This document shows, piece by piece, positions 1-5,463 of a stretch of DNA of 10,611 nucleotides (within the stretch, counting starts at the first letter, position 1; every line of letters begins with the position of its first letter). The translations under genes and the position numbers were made by a program. The DNA is from JAVMKJ01 sp031732875 (GTDB lineage: Bacteria; Pseudomonadota; Gammaproteobacteria; Competibacterales; Competibacteraceae), in the NCBI GenBank assembly GCA_031732875.1, contig JAVMKL010000003.1:1-10611 (forward strand). Reading direction: 5' to 3'. The notes beneath the pieces are model-generated. The model saw only the letters and a program-made list of their open reading frames with translations. It was not told the origin of the DNA and searched no databases.

Positions 1-32
1 CGCCCTCCGGGAGAGGGGCCGGGGGTGAGGGC
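1..32. repeat. G/C-rich repeat-like sequence with hairpin potential (truncated by window edge)
   Basis: On the minus strand this reads as a C-rich run, CCCTCACCCCCGGCCCCT, followed by CTCCCGGAGGG, which contains a self-complementary CTCCCGGAG core. It resembles the dispersed C-rich inverted repeats common in intergenic DNA of GC-rich gammaproteobacteria. Only one partial copy is visible, so repetition in the genome is inferred. It overlaps the distal codons of csx16. Confidence 0.4.
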
Positions 33-316
33 ACTTCAACCCGATATTCCTCCAGCCGCGCCCCGAACCGGCGCAGATCGGCGGCGGACAGCTCCCGGCC
101 GCGCCAGTCCGGCGGCAGCTCCAGGCTCAGATGCAGATAGCGCCCGCCCCGTTCGCACACCCGCGCCGCCAGATGAATCGGCAGGGTACCGATGACGATA
201 TCGCCGGGCTGGATGGTGGCGGGATCGAGATGGGCGATGACGGCATCGACGATGACACCTTCCTCCGCCGCCCACTCGCGGGCGCCGGGATGGCGGGAGA
301 CGAAGAGCGTGGTCAT
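1..316 (-). CDS. csx16: Csx16 family CRISPR-associated protein (predicted ring nuclease), 3' end beyond window
   Basis: The frame opens at ATG 316-314 and stays open for 105 codons to the left edge. I recognise the small Csx16 (VVA1548-type) family from the N-terminal motif SRHPGAREW (residues 7-15), the GDIVIGTLP motif (38-46) and a Tyr-His-Leu-rich stretch ending in LELPPDWRGRELS (65-77). Csx16 occurs almost only beside type III CRISPR loci. Comparative genomics predicts that it degrades cyclic oligoadenylate, which would switch off CARF effectors such as the one encoded at 1386-2498. The recognisable domain ends near residue 93; the remaining Pro-rich codons are encoded by a repeat-like sequence at the window edge. 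The gene is divergent from the RHH/PIN pair starting at 407, so it needs its own promoter in the 90-bp gap. The ribosome binding site is weak (GGTGGAAA just before the start). The family call is firm; the activity is inferred. Confidence 0.88.
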   Translation of the reverse strand, partial: MTTLFVSRHPGAREWAAEEGVIVDAVIAHLDPATIQPGDIVIGTLPIHLAARVCERGGRYLHLSLELPPDWRGRELSAADLRRFGARLEEYRVEVPSPPAPLPEG

Positions 317-406
317 GTTTCCACCCGGGCCGAATAGCTGAAGCGACCCGTTATGCTATCCTGCGTCGGACATTGTCTTACACTCGATTGCAAGAGGTTC
401 TCCACC
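317..406. promoter_or_regulatory. Divergent intergenic region between csx16 and the RHH/PIN toxin-antitoxin operon
   Basis: These 90 bp separate two gene starts pointing away from each other, so both promoters should lie here. I see a TACACT at 379-384 and a TATGCT at 352-357 that could serve as -10 elements for the plus-strand operon, but neither has a convincing -35 box. There is a CCCGGG palindrome at 324-329 and a TTGCAA palindrome at 388-393, the latter just before the antitoxin ribosome binding site. RHH antitoxins commonly repress their own promoters, so an operator here is plausible; I cannot define one. Confidence 0.4.
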
Positions 407-622
407 ATGGGCACGCTGACCATCCGCCTGGACGAACAACTCGAACAGGACCTGACCCGGCTCGCGACGCGCACGCATCGCACCAAAAGCGACCTGGCGC
501 GCGAAATGCTCCGCAAGCACCTCGCCCTAGCCAAGTTGCGCGAACTGCGCGGCGAATTGATGCCCTACGCCGAAGCGGCGGGCTATCTGACCGACGACGA
601 CGTGTTCCAGGATGTTTCATGA
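407..622 (+). CDS. Ribbon-helix-helix (CopG/VapB-like) antitoxin
   Basis: This 71-residue protein begins with the strand-forming segment TLTIRLDEQL (residues 3-12), followed by two predicted helices (about 13-24 and 27-42, containing RTKSDLAREML). This is the layout of a ribbon-helix-helix DNA-binding domain. The acidic tail (GYLTDDDVFQDV, residues 59-70) is of the kind that wraps the partner toxin. I chose ATG 407 because an AGAGG ribosome binding site lies at 393-397 and the conserved domain starts right after it; the longer in-frame start at 353 adds residues unlike the family. Its stop overlaps the start of the PIN toxin by four bases (ATGA), so the two are translationally coupled. Expected role: neutralise the toxin and repress the shared promoter. 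The RHH fold is clear; the exact family is not assigned. Confidence 0.88.
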   Translation: MGTLTIRLDEQLEQDLTRLATRTHRTKSDLAREMLRKHLALAKLRELRGELMPYAEAAGYLTDDDVFQDVS

Positions 623-1029
623 AGATTTTCCTGGACACCAACGTGCTGGTCAGCGCCCTGACCACGCGCGGGCTGTGCTGGGATTTGCTGAACGAGGCTG
701 CCAAGGACCCGGCCTGCGAGTTGCTGGTTTCGGAAGCGGTATTGACCGAATTCACCCGGACGTTGACCGTCAAGCTCGAGGCGCCGCCGGAAAAAGTGTC
801 GCAAGCGGTGGCCGGGATTCGCCAACTCGCGGCGGTGGCCCCCGAGGGTGCGCCGCTGACGATACCGATCCCCGACCCGGATGATGCGCCGATTCTGGCC
901 AGCGCCCTGGCGGCCAAGGCCGACCTTTTCGTGACGGGCGACAAGGCGCTGCTGGAACTGGGCGCCGTCGCGGGTATGGCCATCGTCTCGCCGCGCGAAT
1001 GCTGGCTCAAATTGCGCGGGTCGGAGTAG
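619..1029 (+). CDS. PIN-domain toxin of a toxin-antitoxin pair (COG1569/TIGR00305-like)
   Basis: This 136-residue protein spans one PIN nuclease domain. The first acidic residue is D6 in MKIFLDTNVLVSAL. E44 follows in the SEAVLTEFTRTL segment (38-49), D88/D89 in IPDPDDAPILASAL (84-97), and D108 in LFVTGDKALLEL (103-114). This set of acidic residues coordinates metal in PIN RNases. The DPDD and VTGD motifs are typical of the family annotated as 'putative toxin-antitoxin system toxin component, PIN family'. The start at ATG 619 overlaps the antitoxin stop by four bases. All catalytic positions are present, so the toxin should be active when not bound by its antitoxin. The RNA target cannot be predicted. 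The gene converges with the minus-strand antitoxin-like gene ending at 1098. Confidence 0.93.
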   Translation: MKIFLDTNVLVSALTTRGLCWDLLNEAAKDPACELLVSEAVLTEFTRTLTVKLEAPPEKVSQAVAGIRQLAAVAPEGAPLTIPIPDPDDAPILASALAAKADLFVTGDKALLELGAVAGMAIVSPRECWLKLRGSE

Positions 1030-1050
1030 CCGGAGACAAAGAGGGGGTGG

Positions 1051-1101
1051 TCATGGCGCGACGTCGTGCGGCAACAACTGCTCGATCAGGTCCACGATCA
1101 T
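1051..1101 (-). pseudogene. Possible 16-codon remnant of a toxin gene coupled to the 71-residue antitoxin-like gene
   Basis: The stop of the upstream 71-codon gene overlaps an ATG as ATGA, the usual antitoxin-to-toxin junction. The frame opened there gives only MIVDLIEQLLPHDVAP and then stops at 1053-1051. PIN toxins often begin Met-Ile-Val followed by an Asp-Thr motif, so this could be the stub of a lost VapC-type partner. It is too short to prove homology, and the overlap could be chance. Confidence 0.25.
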
Positions 1102-1313
1102 TTGAGACATTCCCAATCTTCCTCCGGCACGATGGGCGCGATCAGATCGCCTAGCGTCTTGCCTTTCCCGGCGATGCTGGGCGCGGGGCGGCGCTTCGCC
1201 GGTGGCGGCGAAGCCAATTCCTCCAGCACCAGAAAGATGGCTTCCACCCGACAGTTGGGCGGTAGTGTGGGCAAGGTTTTCAACCGACCTTGCGGATCGG
1301 TTTCCAACAGCAT
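1098..1313 (-). CDS. Small antitoxin-like protein of unknown family
   Basis: This is a 71-residue protein with a short strand-like N-terminus (DPQGRLKTLP, residues 6-15), then LPPNCRVEAIFLVLEEL (17-33), a Pro/Arg-rich linker, and a conserved-looking tail, IAGKGKTLGDLIAPIVPEED (47-66), ending in WECLK. From memory, proteins with this pattern occur next to PIN toxins in gammaproteobacteria and behave as VapB-like antitoxins; I cannot confirm this by search. It lies 72 bp downstream of the CARF-RelE gene on the same strand. Its would-be partner downstream is at most a 16-codon stub. The start ATG 1313 has no good ribosome binding site; the in-frame region upstream contains no better start before a stop (TAG, 1358-1356). 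Confidence 0.62.
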   Translation of the reverse strand: MLLETDPQGRLKTLPTLPPNCRVEAIFLVLEELASPPPAKRRPAPSIAGKGKTLGDLIAPIVPEEDWECLK

Positions 1314-1385
1314 TTTTCGGCGTGCATCGCGCGGTTTTACTCCAAATAGCCGATTCTAAGACAGCGGATCATCGCAGAATTGCAT

Positions 1386-2498
1386 TCAATGCAGCCCCTT
1401 ATCCAGCCGATCCAACACATAAACGCCATCTTCATAATGACCGAACAGCCGTTTGGCGCCCTCATCGGCCCAGGCGTCGCATTCGTGCGTGCTGCCTTTG
1501 TGTCCCGCTCCCTGGAGCAGCTTAAAATCGAGCGAGCGCGGATTATAGGTTTCACCCTCCTCCAAGCGTCGCGCCAGTTGGTCGAGGCGTTCGTTGACAT
1601 GGCGCAACCGATCCGGCGCCAAGTCGTCTAGCGTCTGCCGAAAGCGAGGCCCGAAGACCAGCTTGGGCGTGATCGGCGCCAACAACCCCGCGCCATAAAC
1701 GGCGCGGTACGCCTCCCGCCAAATCAGTTCGCCCCATGGAGAAAACACCGCTTGCCCATCGAGCACGTTCACCAGCGATTCCGGCACGTCGGCCACTTCC
1801 GCCTCGCGGACCGGCAAACCCGCCGCGATCCGTCGAAAGATCGCGAGATGCCGGAGCAAAATCGCTTCGGAATCGAGTTGCACCGGCAGGCGTGGCAACC
1901 GTAGCAGTTGCTCGGTACGCTCGAAGACATAGACGCTTTCATCGGCGTAAATCATCCCCAGCGCCTGCATGAAACCTTGCACGCTCTTGAATCCACCGGT
2001 GAGATTGAACACCACGCGATGGCCGGCGTCCCGGTAACCCTTGAGTGTTTCAGCGCACCACGCCACTAAATCAGACATGGCCCAACGGAAGCTGTCCGGG
2101 TCGTCAGTGCGCAAATCCCGCACTCGCTTGACTTCAACGAGATGACCGTGGCGTTCAAGTACATCCGCCACGATGCGGGCTGTCGTTTCACCCAGCCAGG
2201 TATCCGTCGCCAACAGAACATGCTGGTCGCGGGCGACGCCGGGATTGCCGCCATAAAACCGGATCACGCCGTTCAACTCGGCGCTGAGATCCATCAGCCG
2301 TTTCAAATCAGTTTCCCGTGCGAATTCCTCGCGTCGCGCATCCAGGTGTTGCTGGATACGCTGGCGCTGGTCGGCTGGCACATCTTCCGCTTTGGATCGG
2401 TTGGCGAAGTCTGTCAGCAGGTTCCGCAAATCGGGACCGACGTTGTTGGTCAGCAGACTCGTGCCGCAGGTGGAAACGATCAAACAGGGCTTGGGCAT
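1386..2498 (-). CDS. cami1: CARF-RelE effector (Cami1-like cyclic-oligoadenylate-activated mRNA interferase)
   Basis: The 370-residue protein has two parts. Residues 1 to about 205 are a CARF sensor domain. Its ligand-binding motifs are STCGTSLLTN (9-18) and VVFNLTGGFKSVQGF (162-176), the form seen in the APE2256/Csm6 group. After a helical linker, residues from about 278 to 370 resemble a RelE-family toxin: paired helices (KLVFGPRFRQTLDDL, 279-293, and NERLDQLARRLE, 302-313), then strands with FKLLQG (325-330), HECDAWADEGAKRLFGHY (338-355) and VYVLDRLDKGLH (359-370). No HEPN RxxxxH motif is present, so this is not a standard Csm6. A CARF-RelE protein from Allochromatium vinosum, Cami1, is known to be activated by cA4 and to cut mRNA in a ribosome-dependent way. 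Likely role: stall translation when Cas10 detects foreign RNA. ATG 2498 is preceded by AAGGA at 2507-2511 and matches where the CARF domain begins; the longer frame to 2591 does not. Confidence 0.88.
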   Translation of the reverse strand: MPKPCLIVSTCGTSLLTNNVGPDLRNLLTDFANRSKAEDVPADQRQRIQQHLDARREEFARETDLKRLMDLSAELNGVIRFYGGNPGVARDQHVLLATDTWLGETTARIVADVLERHGHLVEVKRVRDLRTDDPDSFRWAMSDLVAWCAETLKGYRDAGHRVVFNLTGGFKSVQGFMQALGMIYADESVYVFERTEQLLRLPRLPVQLDSEAILLRHLAIFRRIAAGLPVREAEVADVPESLVNVLDGQAVFSPWGELIWREAYRAVYGAGLLAPITPKLVFGPRFRQTLDDLAPDRLRHVNERLDQLARRLEEGETYNPRSLDFKLLQGAGHKGSTHECDAWADEGAKRLFGHYEDGVYVLDRLDKGLH

Positions 2499-2506
2499 GG
2501 CGAATT

Positions 2507-2511
2507 TCCTT
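2507..2511 (-). promoter_or_regulatory. Ribosome binding site fixing the CARF-RelE start
   Basis: AAGGA on the minus strand lies 8 bases before ATG 2498. It decides between this start and the upstream in-frame ATG at 2591, which would add 31 non-conserved residues and overlap the end of the PIN toxin gene. Confidence 0.75.
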
Positions 2512-2557
2512 AATGGTTGGAGGTGGCTGTCCGGATCGGGAAGTTTGCCTAAATAAA

Positions 2558-2998
2558 TCAGATTGATGGGGATGGGAAAGGATGCCGCCACCGCAGACCC
2601 GGATATCGAGCAAATCCTCTATCGGTCGTGATCCAATCGCTGTTGGACTCTATCGCCAGCGCGGCCAGGTAAGCATCGGGGATCGAATTACCGGTCGCGG
2701 TGGCGACATGGCAGAGTTGACTGAAAATAGCCCAGTGACGTGAACCGGGTTGCACGATGACGCAGCGTGGATGCGCGCGAATTTGCCCCGCAAAGGAAAA
2801 AGCCACGTCGAGCGGCGTGGGCACGCGAAATATCCTGGGATGAGTGGCGATCCGCAGAAATCCGCTCAAAACCAGTTCTGCGATGCCAAAAGCTTGATCG
2901 CCATTCAAAATACTCTCCAGCCAATCGCGATAACGATCATGGTCTGGCGTGTCCTGGCGATGTGCATAAACCAGCACGTTCACATCAGGCAGGATCAT
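2558..2998 (-). CDS. vapC: VapC-family PIN-domain toxin
   Basis: The 146-residue protein is a complete PIN domain of the VapC kind. It starts MILPDVNVLVYAHR, giving D5 as the first metal ligand. E41 follows in the IAELVLSGFLRIA segment (39-51), D108 in NSIPDAYLAALA (104-115), and D126 in SDWITTDRGFARYPGL (120-135). The SGFLR..THP and TTDRGF motifs are hallmarks of VapC toxins, which cut specific structured RNAs such as tRNA. Its ATG overlaps the end of the antitoxin gene by 14 bases, so translation is coupled. The pair sits between the Uma2 gene and the CARF-RelE gene on the same strand, with 59 bp to the effector start. All catalytic acids are present, so the toxin appears functional. Its RNA target cannot be read from the sequence. 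Confidence 0.92.
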   Translation of the reverse strand: MILPDVNVLVYAHRQDTPDHDRYRDWLESILNGDQAFGIAELVLSGFLRIATHPRIFRVPTPLDVAFSFAGQIRAHPRCVIVQPGSRHWAIFSQLCHVATATGNSIPDAYLAALAIESNSDWITTDRGFARYPGLRWRHPFPSPSI

Positions 2999-3227
2999 CG
3001 GCGGAGTCCATAATCGCGAGCAAAGCGGCGGAATCGTCCAAGTTCACGCCAGGCAGCAACCCATCTCGGCCGTAAGTGATCAGGCGGACGGGTGAAGTGA
3101 TCTGGTGCCGTGCCAGCCAATCGCGCAGCGCTTGTTCCACGATTTCGTTCGCGTCGCGATGGGTAGCGGCGGCGAAATTTTCCGTTGCTTTCAGTAAGTC
3201 GTCAGGCAATTGAACGGTCGATAACAC
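2985..3227 (-). CDS. vapB: VapB-like (ribbon-helix-helix) antitoxin, GTG start
   Basis: This is an 80-residue protein. It opens with STVQLPDDLLKATENFA (residues 3-19) and continues with DANEIVEQALRDWLARH (24-40). This is a strand-helix-helix pattern expected for an RHH DNA-binding antitoxin. The C-terminal half (LPGVNLDDSAALLAIMDSAD, 57-76) would be the toxin-binding arm. I chose GTG 3227 because a strong GGAGG lies 7 bases before it and the conserved domain starts there; the longer open frame to 3395 runs antisense into the Uma2 coding region's end and has no homology-like features. The stop overlaps the VapC start. It is predicted to repress its own expression, but no separate promoter could be identified in the 40-bp gap upstream, so it may be read from the csm transcript as well. 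Confidence 0.85.
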   Translation of the reverse strand: MLSTVQLPDDLLKATENFAAATHRDANEIVEQALRDWLARHQITSPVRLITYGRDGLLPGVNLDDSAALLAIMDSADDPA

Positions 3228-3234
3228 GAAATTT

Positions 3235-3239
3235 CCTCC
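3235..3239 (-). promoter_or_regulatory. Strong ribosome binding site (GGAGG) for the GTG-started antitoxin
   Basis: GGAGG on the minus strand, 7 bases before GTG 3227, supports the non-ATG start. No in-frame ATG lies near the beginning of the conserved domain. Confidence 0.8.
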
Positions 3240-3267
3240 AAAAAGAGACGAAATCGGTGTGATTTTC

Positions 3268-3753
3268 TCAACTGAACGGCAACTCAAGTTGCCCCGGAAA
3301 ACCCGGCGCCAGCGCGCTGGCCACCAGTTGGGCATGATTGTTGTAAAACCGCATCCCGCCATCCTCCTCGCAAATCCAGAATTCCCGCGCCTCACGGGCG
3401 AAGTAGAGTTCCTTCTTTTCCTCCATTTCCGCCAGCGTGTTGGACGGCGAGAGGATTTCGATGACGATTTCCGGCGCTTCGGGATACGGGTTGGCGACGC
3501 CGTGCCGGCGCAAAAAATCGGCGCTGGCCCACGCCACGTCCGCCACCTTCACCCCGTCGGCGGTTTGGATGCTGCATCCGAGAATGACCTCTCCATCCGC
3601 CAGCAAGGGACCGAGCAACCCGATGATGAGACCTCGGCACAGCAAATGCCGGTTGGATGCCGGACTCATCACAATCTTACCCCAGCGGTTGGCTTCAAAC
3701 TTGAAAGGCATGTTTTGGAACAAAGGGTTATCGCAGATGGCTTGCCAGTTCAT
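3268..3753 (-). CDS. Uma2-family (DUF820) predicted PD-(D/E)XK endonuclease
   Basis: The 161-residue protein matches the Uma2/DUF820 family, which has a restriction-endonuclease-like fold. The core is visible as KVADVAWAS (69-77, with D72 as the first metal ligand), EIVIEILSPSNTLAEM (95-110, with E99 as the second) and EEKKELYFAREAREFWICEE (111-130, with K113/K114 as the candidate catalytic Lys). The motif order and spacing are typical and the length (about 160-200 in the family) is nearly full, although the N-terminus is compact. Uma2 proteins are abundant in multicellular and filamentous bacteria and often multicopy; their biological role is not established. The gene starts 42 bp after the csm5 stop on the same strand, with GAGG upstream of its ATG. 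It may be a passenger or an accessory nuclease of the locus. Confidence 0.9.
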   Translation of the reverse strand: MNWQAICDNPLFQNMPFKFEANRWGKIVMSPASNRHLLCRGLIIGLLGPLLADGEVILGCSIQTADGVKVADVAWASADFLRRHGVANPYPEAPEIVIEILSPSNTLAEMEEKKELYFAREAREFWICEEDGGMRFYNNHAQLVASALAPGFPGQLELPFS

Positions 3754-3795
3754 GAGCGTGGTCCTCGGGGTTTCGGGTCGCGAACAAGGGTAATG

Positions 3796-5463
3796 TCAGG
3801 TTGATCCCTCTCGCAATTGTTGGATTTTGGCCTTGCGCTCCTGCTTCTTTTTGCCGCTGCCCCAGTCCAGATAGCCGTAGATCGCCTCGGCCAATTTCGC
3901 CAAATCCTCGCGCTCCGCCGCCGGCCACGGCAAGCCATCCTTGAGCAACTCATTCAAACGATTGGCGAGCCGTCCGCCGGGTTCCCTGCGCTTGGCCGCC
4001 CGCTCTTCATCGAACCAGCGCCGCAACTCGGCGATGGCTTTCTGTTCCGGCGACAGAGTGGCTTCGGCGGCGGCGGTATCCTGACGGGCCTGCTCCTCCG
4101 TCTTCCGCCGGACTTCCATTTCCGCCCGCTGGCGCGTCCGTTGCTGCTCGCGCTCGATCCAGACCGAGTAGTCGGTGGGTATCCCGGTCAGGATTTCCCG
4201 CGTTGCTGACCAGTCTGGTGGTTCCGATTCCTCTGGATGCAATTCCACCAGCAGCCAGCCAAAGGGCAACATTCCCGCACGGTCCTGGATATCGCCGGCG
4301 GCCAGCCACCAACTGGTGCCTGTGGAGCGATATTCAAAACGCTGCTTGCCGGTTTCCACATCCTTGCCCATCAGAATCTTGATGTTCCGCACTCCATTTA
4401 ACGTGACCGATTCCGCGCCGCTATGCCGGCCCACCCGCAGCAGAAAGGCTTCATTCCGGTTCAGTTGCTCGCCAACCGGGCCATCCAACAGGCGACCGAG
4501 CAGGGCGACCCAGTTCGCATCGAGATAACCGCGCTCCCGCATCTGCTTCAGTTCCACTTCCAGTTGCGGGCGGTAGAAGCGGTTGCAGGCGGCGACTATA
4601 TCCGAGACGCTCCAGCGCAAATCCGCCGCCGGCAAACGGTCGCGGCGGTCGGTGACGCCTTCCAGCCGCCGCACGGTCAGGTGTCCGGCGAACGCCCGGA
4701 AACGGGCGGCGGGCACGCATTCCAGCAATTGATACAGCCCCCGTTGCTCGGCCTGGCTTTGCGCCGAACGCTCGCCGGGTTTGGGCGGCTTGCGACGGCG
4801 ATTGACGGCAAAGCGCAATTCGCTGCCCACACCCTCGCCATCATGGAACAGGGCATCCGCCAGTTGCACCAGCCGCATCGGGTCCTGTTCGAATTCCCGG
4901 TACTGGAACAGCCGTTTTTGCAGCCGGCGGTTGCCTTCTTCCCTACCCTTCTGGGCCAGGGTTTTTTCTTCTTCCAGCAAGGGTTGACCGGCATTGATCG
5001 CATCCAGCAGCGCGGTGCGCATCGCCCCTTTCAGGCTGCTGCCCGGCAGTACGGGGACGCTATTGCTGGGATTGAAGAAGGTGCGCTCGATTTCCAGTCG
5101 GTTCAGGAGTTGCGCGCCGTCGCCTTCCACCTGCACGGTCTTGCCAACCCGTTTCTGGTAGAACGCGACCATTTTCGGTCCAACCGGCACCCGCCGGTTG
5201 GCGGTGGGAATCAGGGCTTGCCGGTGGTGATAAAAGAACGCTTGAACCTGCTGCAACATCCGGTCGTTGGCCGGGCTGTTGACGATTTTCAATAACTGGT
5301 CTCGATCCTGGGCCGTTAACGCCGCCAGCGCCGCGCCCGGTTCGAATTCGTACAGCGTATCGTCCTCGATGACGTAGCGGGTCGGGTCGTAGTCCTCGCC
5401 GCAGCCGACGTGAACGGGCGACAACGTGGAAATCAACAGCCGCCGGGATTCCAGAAAGTTCAT
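3796..5463 (-). CDS. csm5: Csm5, type III-A RAMP protein with long C-terminal extension
   Basis: The 555-residue protein caps the crRNA 3' side of the Csm complex. Its RAMP (Cas7-type) features are the N-terminal ISTLSPVHVGCGEDYDP (11-27), a glycine-rich loop, VLPGSSLKGAMRTALL (138-153), and a C-terminal LLRVGRHSGAESVTLNG (341-357) followed by PFGWLLVEL (400-408). Csm5 is usually about 350-420 residues; here about 120 extra residues follow position 432. They include a charged, probably coiled-coil stretch (about 436-466, rich in Arg, Glu and Gln), a helical segment from 470 to 510 and a Lys-rich end, SGKKKQERKAKIQQL (536-550). ATG 5463 has a strong GAGGAGG ribosome binding site and overlaps the csm4 stop by four bases (ATGA); the open frame further upstream lies inside csm4 and is not used. 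Confidence 0.95.
   Translation of the reverse strand: MNFLESRRLLISTLSPVHVGCGEDYDPTRYVIEDDTLYEFEPGAALAALTAQDRDQLLKIVNSPANDRMLQQVQAFFYHHRQALIPTANRRVPVGPKMVAFYQKRVGKTVQVEGDGAQLLNRLEIERTFFNPSNSVPVLPGSSLKGAMRTALLDAINAGQPLLEEEKTLAQKGREEGNRRLQKRLFQYREFEQDPMRLVQLADALFHDGEGVGSELRFAVNRRRKPPKPGERSAQSQAEQRGLYQLLECVPAARFRAFAGHLTVRRLEGVTDRRDRLPAADLRWSVSDIVAACNRFYRPQLEVELKQMRERGYLDANWVALLGRLLDGPVGEQLNRNEAFLLRVGRHSGAESVTLNGVRNIKILMGKDVETGKQRFEYRSTGTSWWLAAGDIQDRAGMLPFGWLLVELHPEESEPPDWSATREILTGIPTDYSVWIEREQQRTRQRAEMEVRRKTEEQARQDTAAAEATLSPEQKAIAELRRWFDEERAAKRREPGGRLANRLNELLKDGLPWPAAEREDLAKLAEAIYGYLDWGSGKKKQERKAKIQQLREGST

Noticed and set aside
378..1010. 210-codon minus-strand open frame opposite the RHH/PIN pair
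   Set aside because: The plus-strand pair has conserved motifs, a ribosome binding site and a translational overlap; the opposite frame is a Ser/Arg/Ala-rich shadow.
3754..3795. Terminator between csm5 and the Uma2 gene
   Set aside because: The 42-bp gap has no convincing stem-loop followed by a T-run on the minus strand, so a transcript break here cannot be supported.
4423..5295. 290-codon plus-strand open frame opposite csm5
   Set aside because: Antisense shadow of csm5, with no ribosome binding site or domain evidence.
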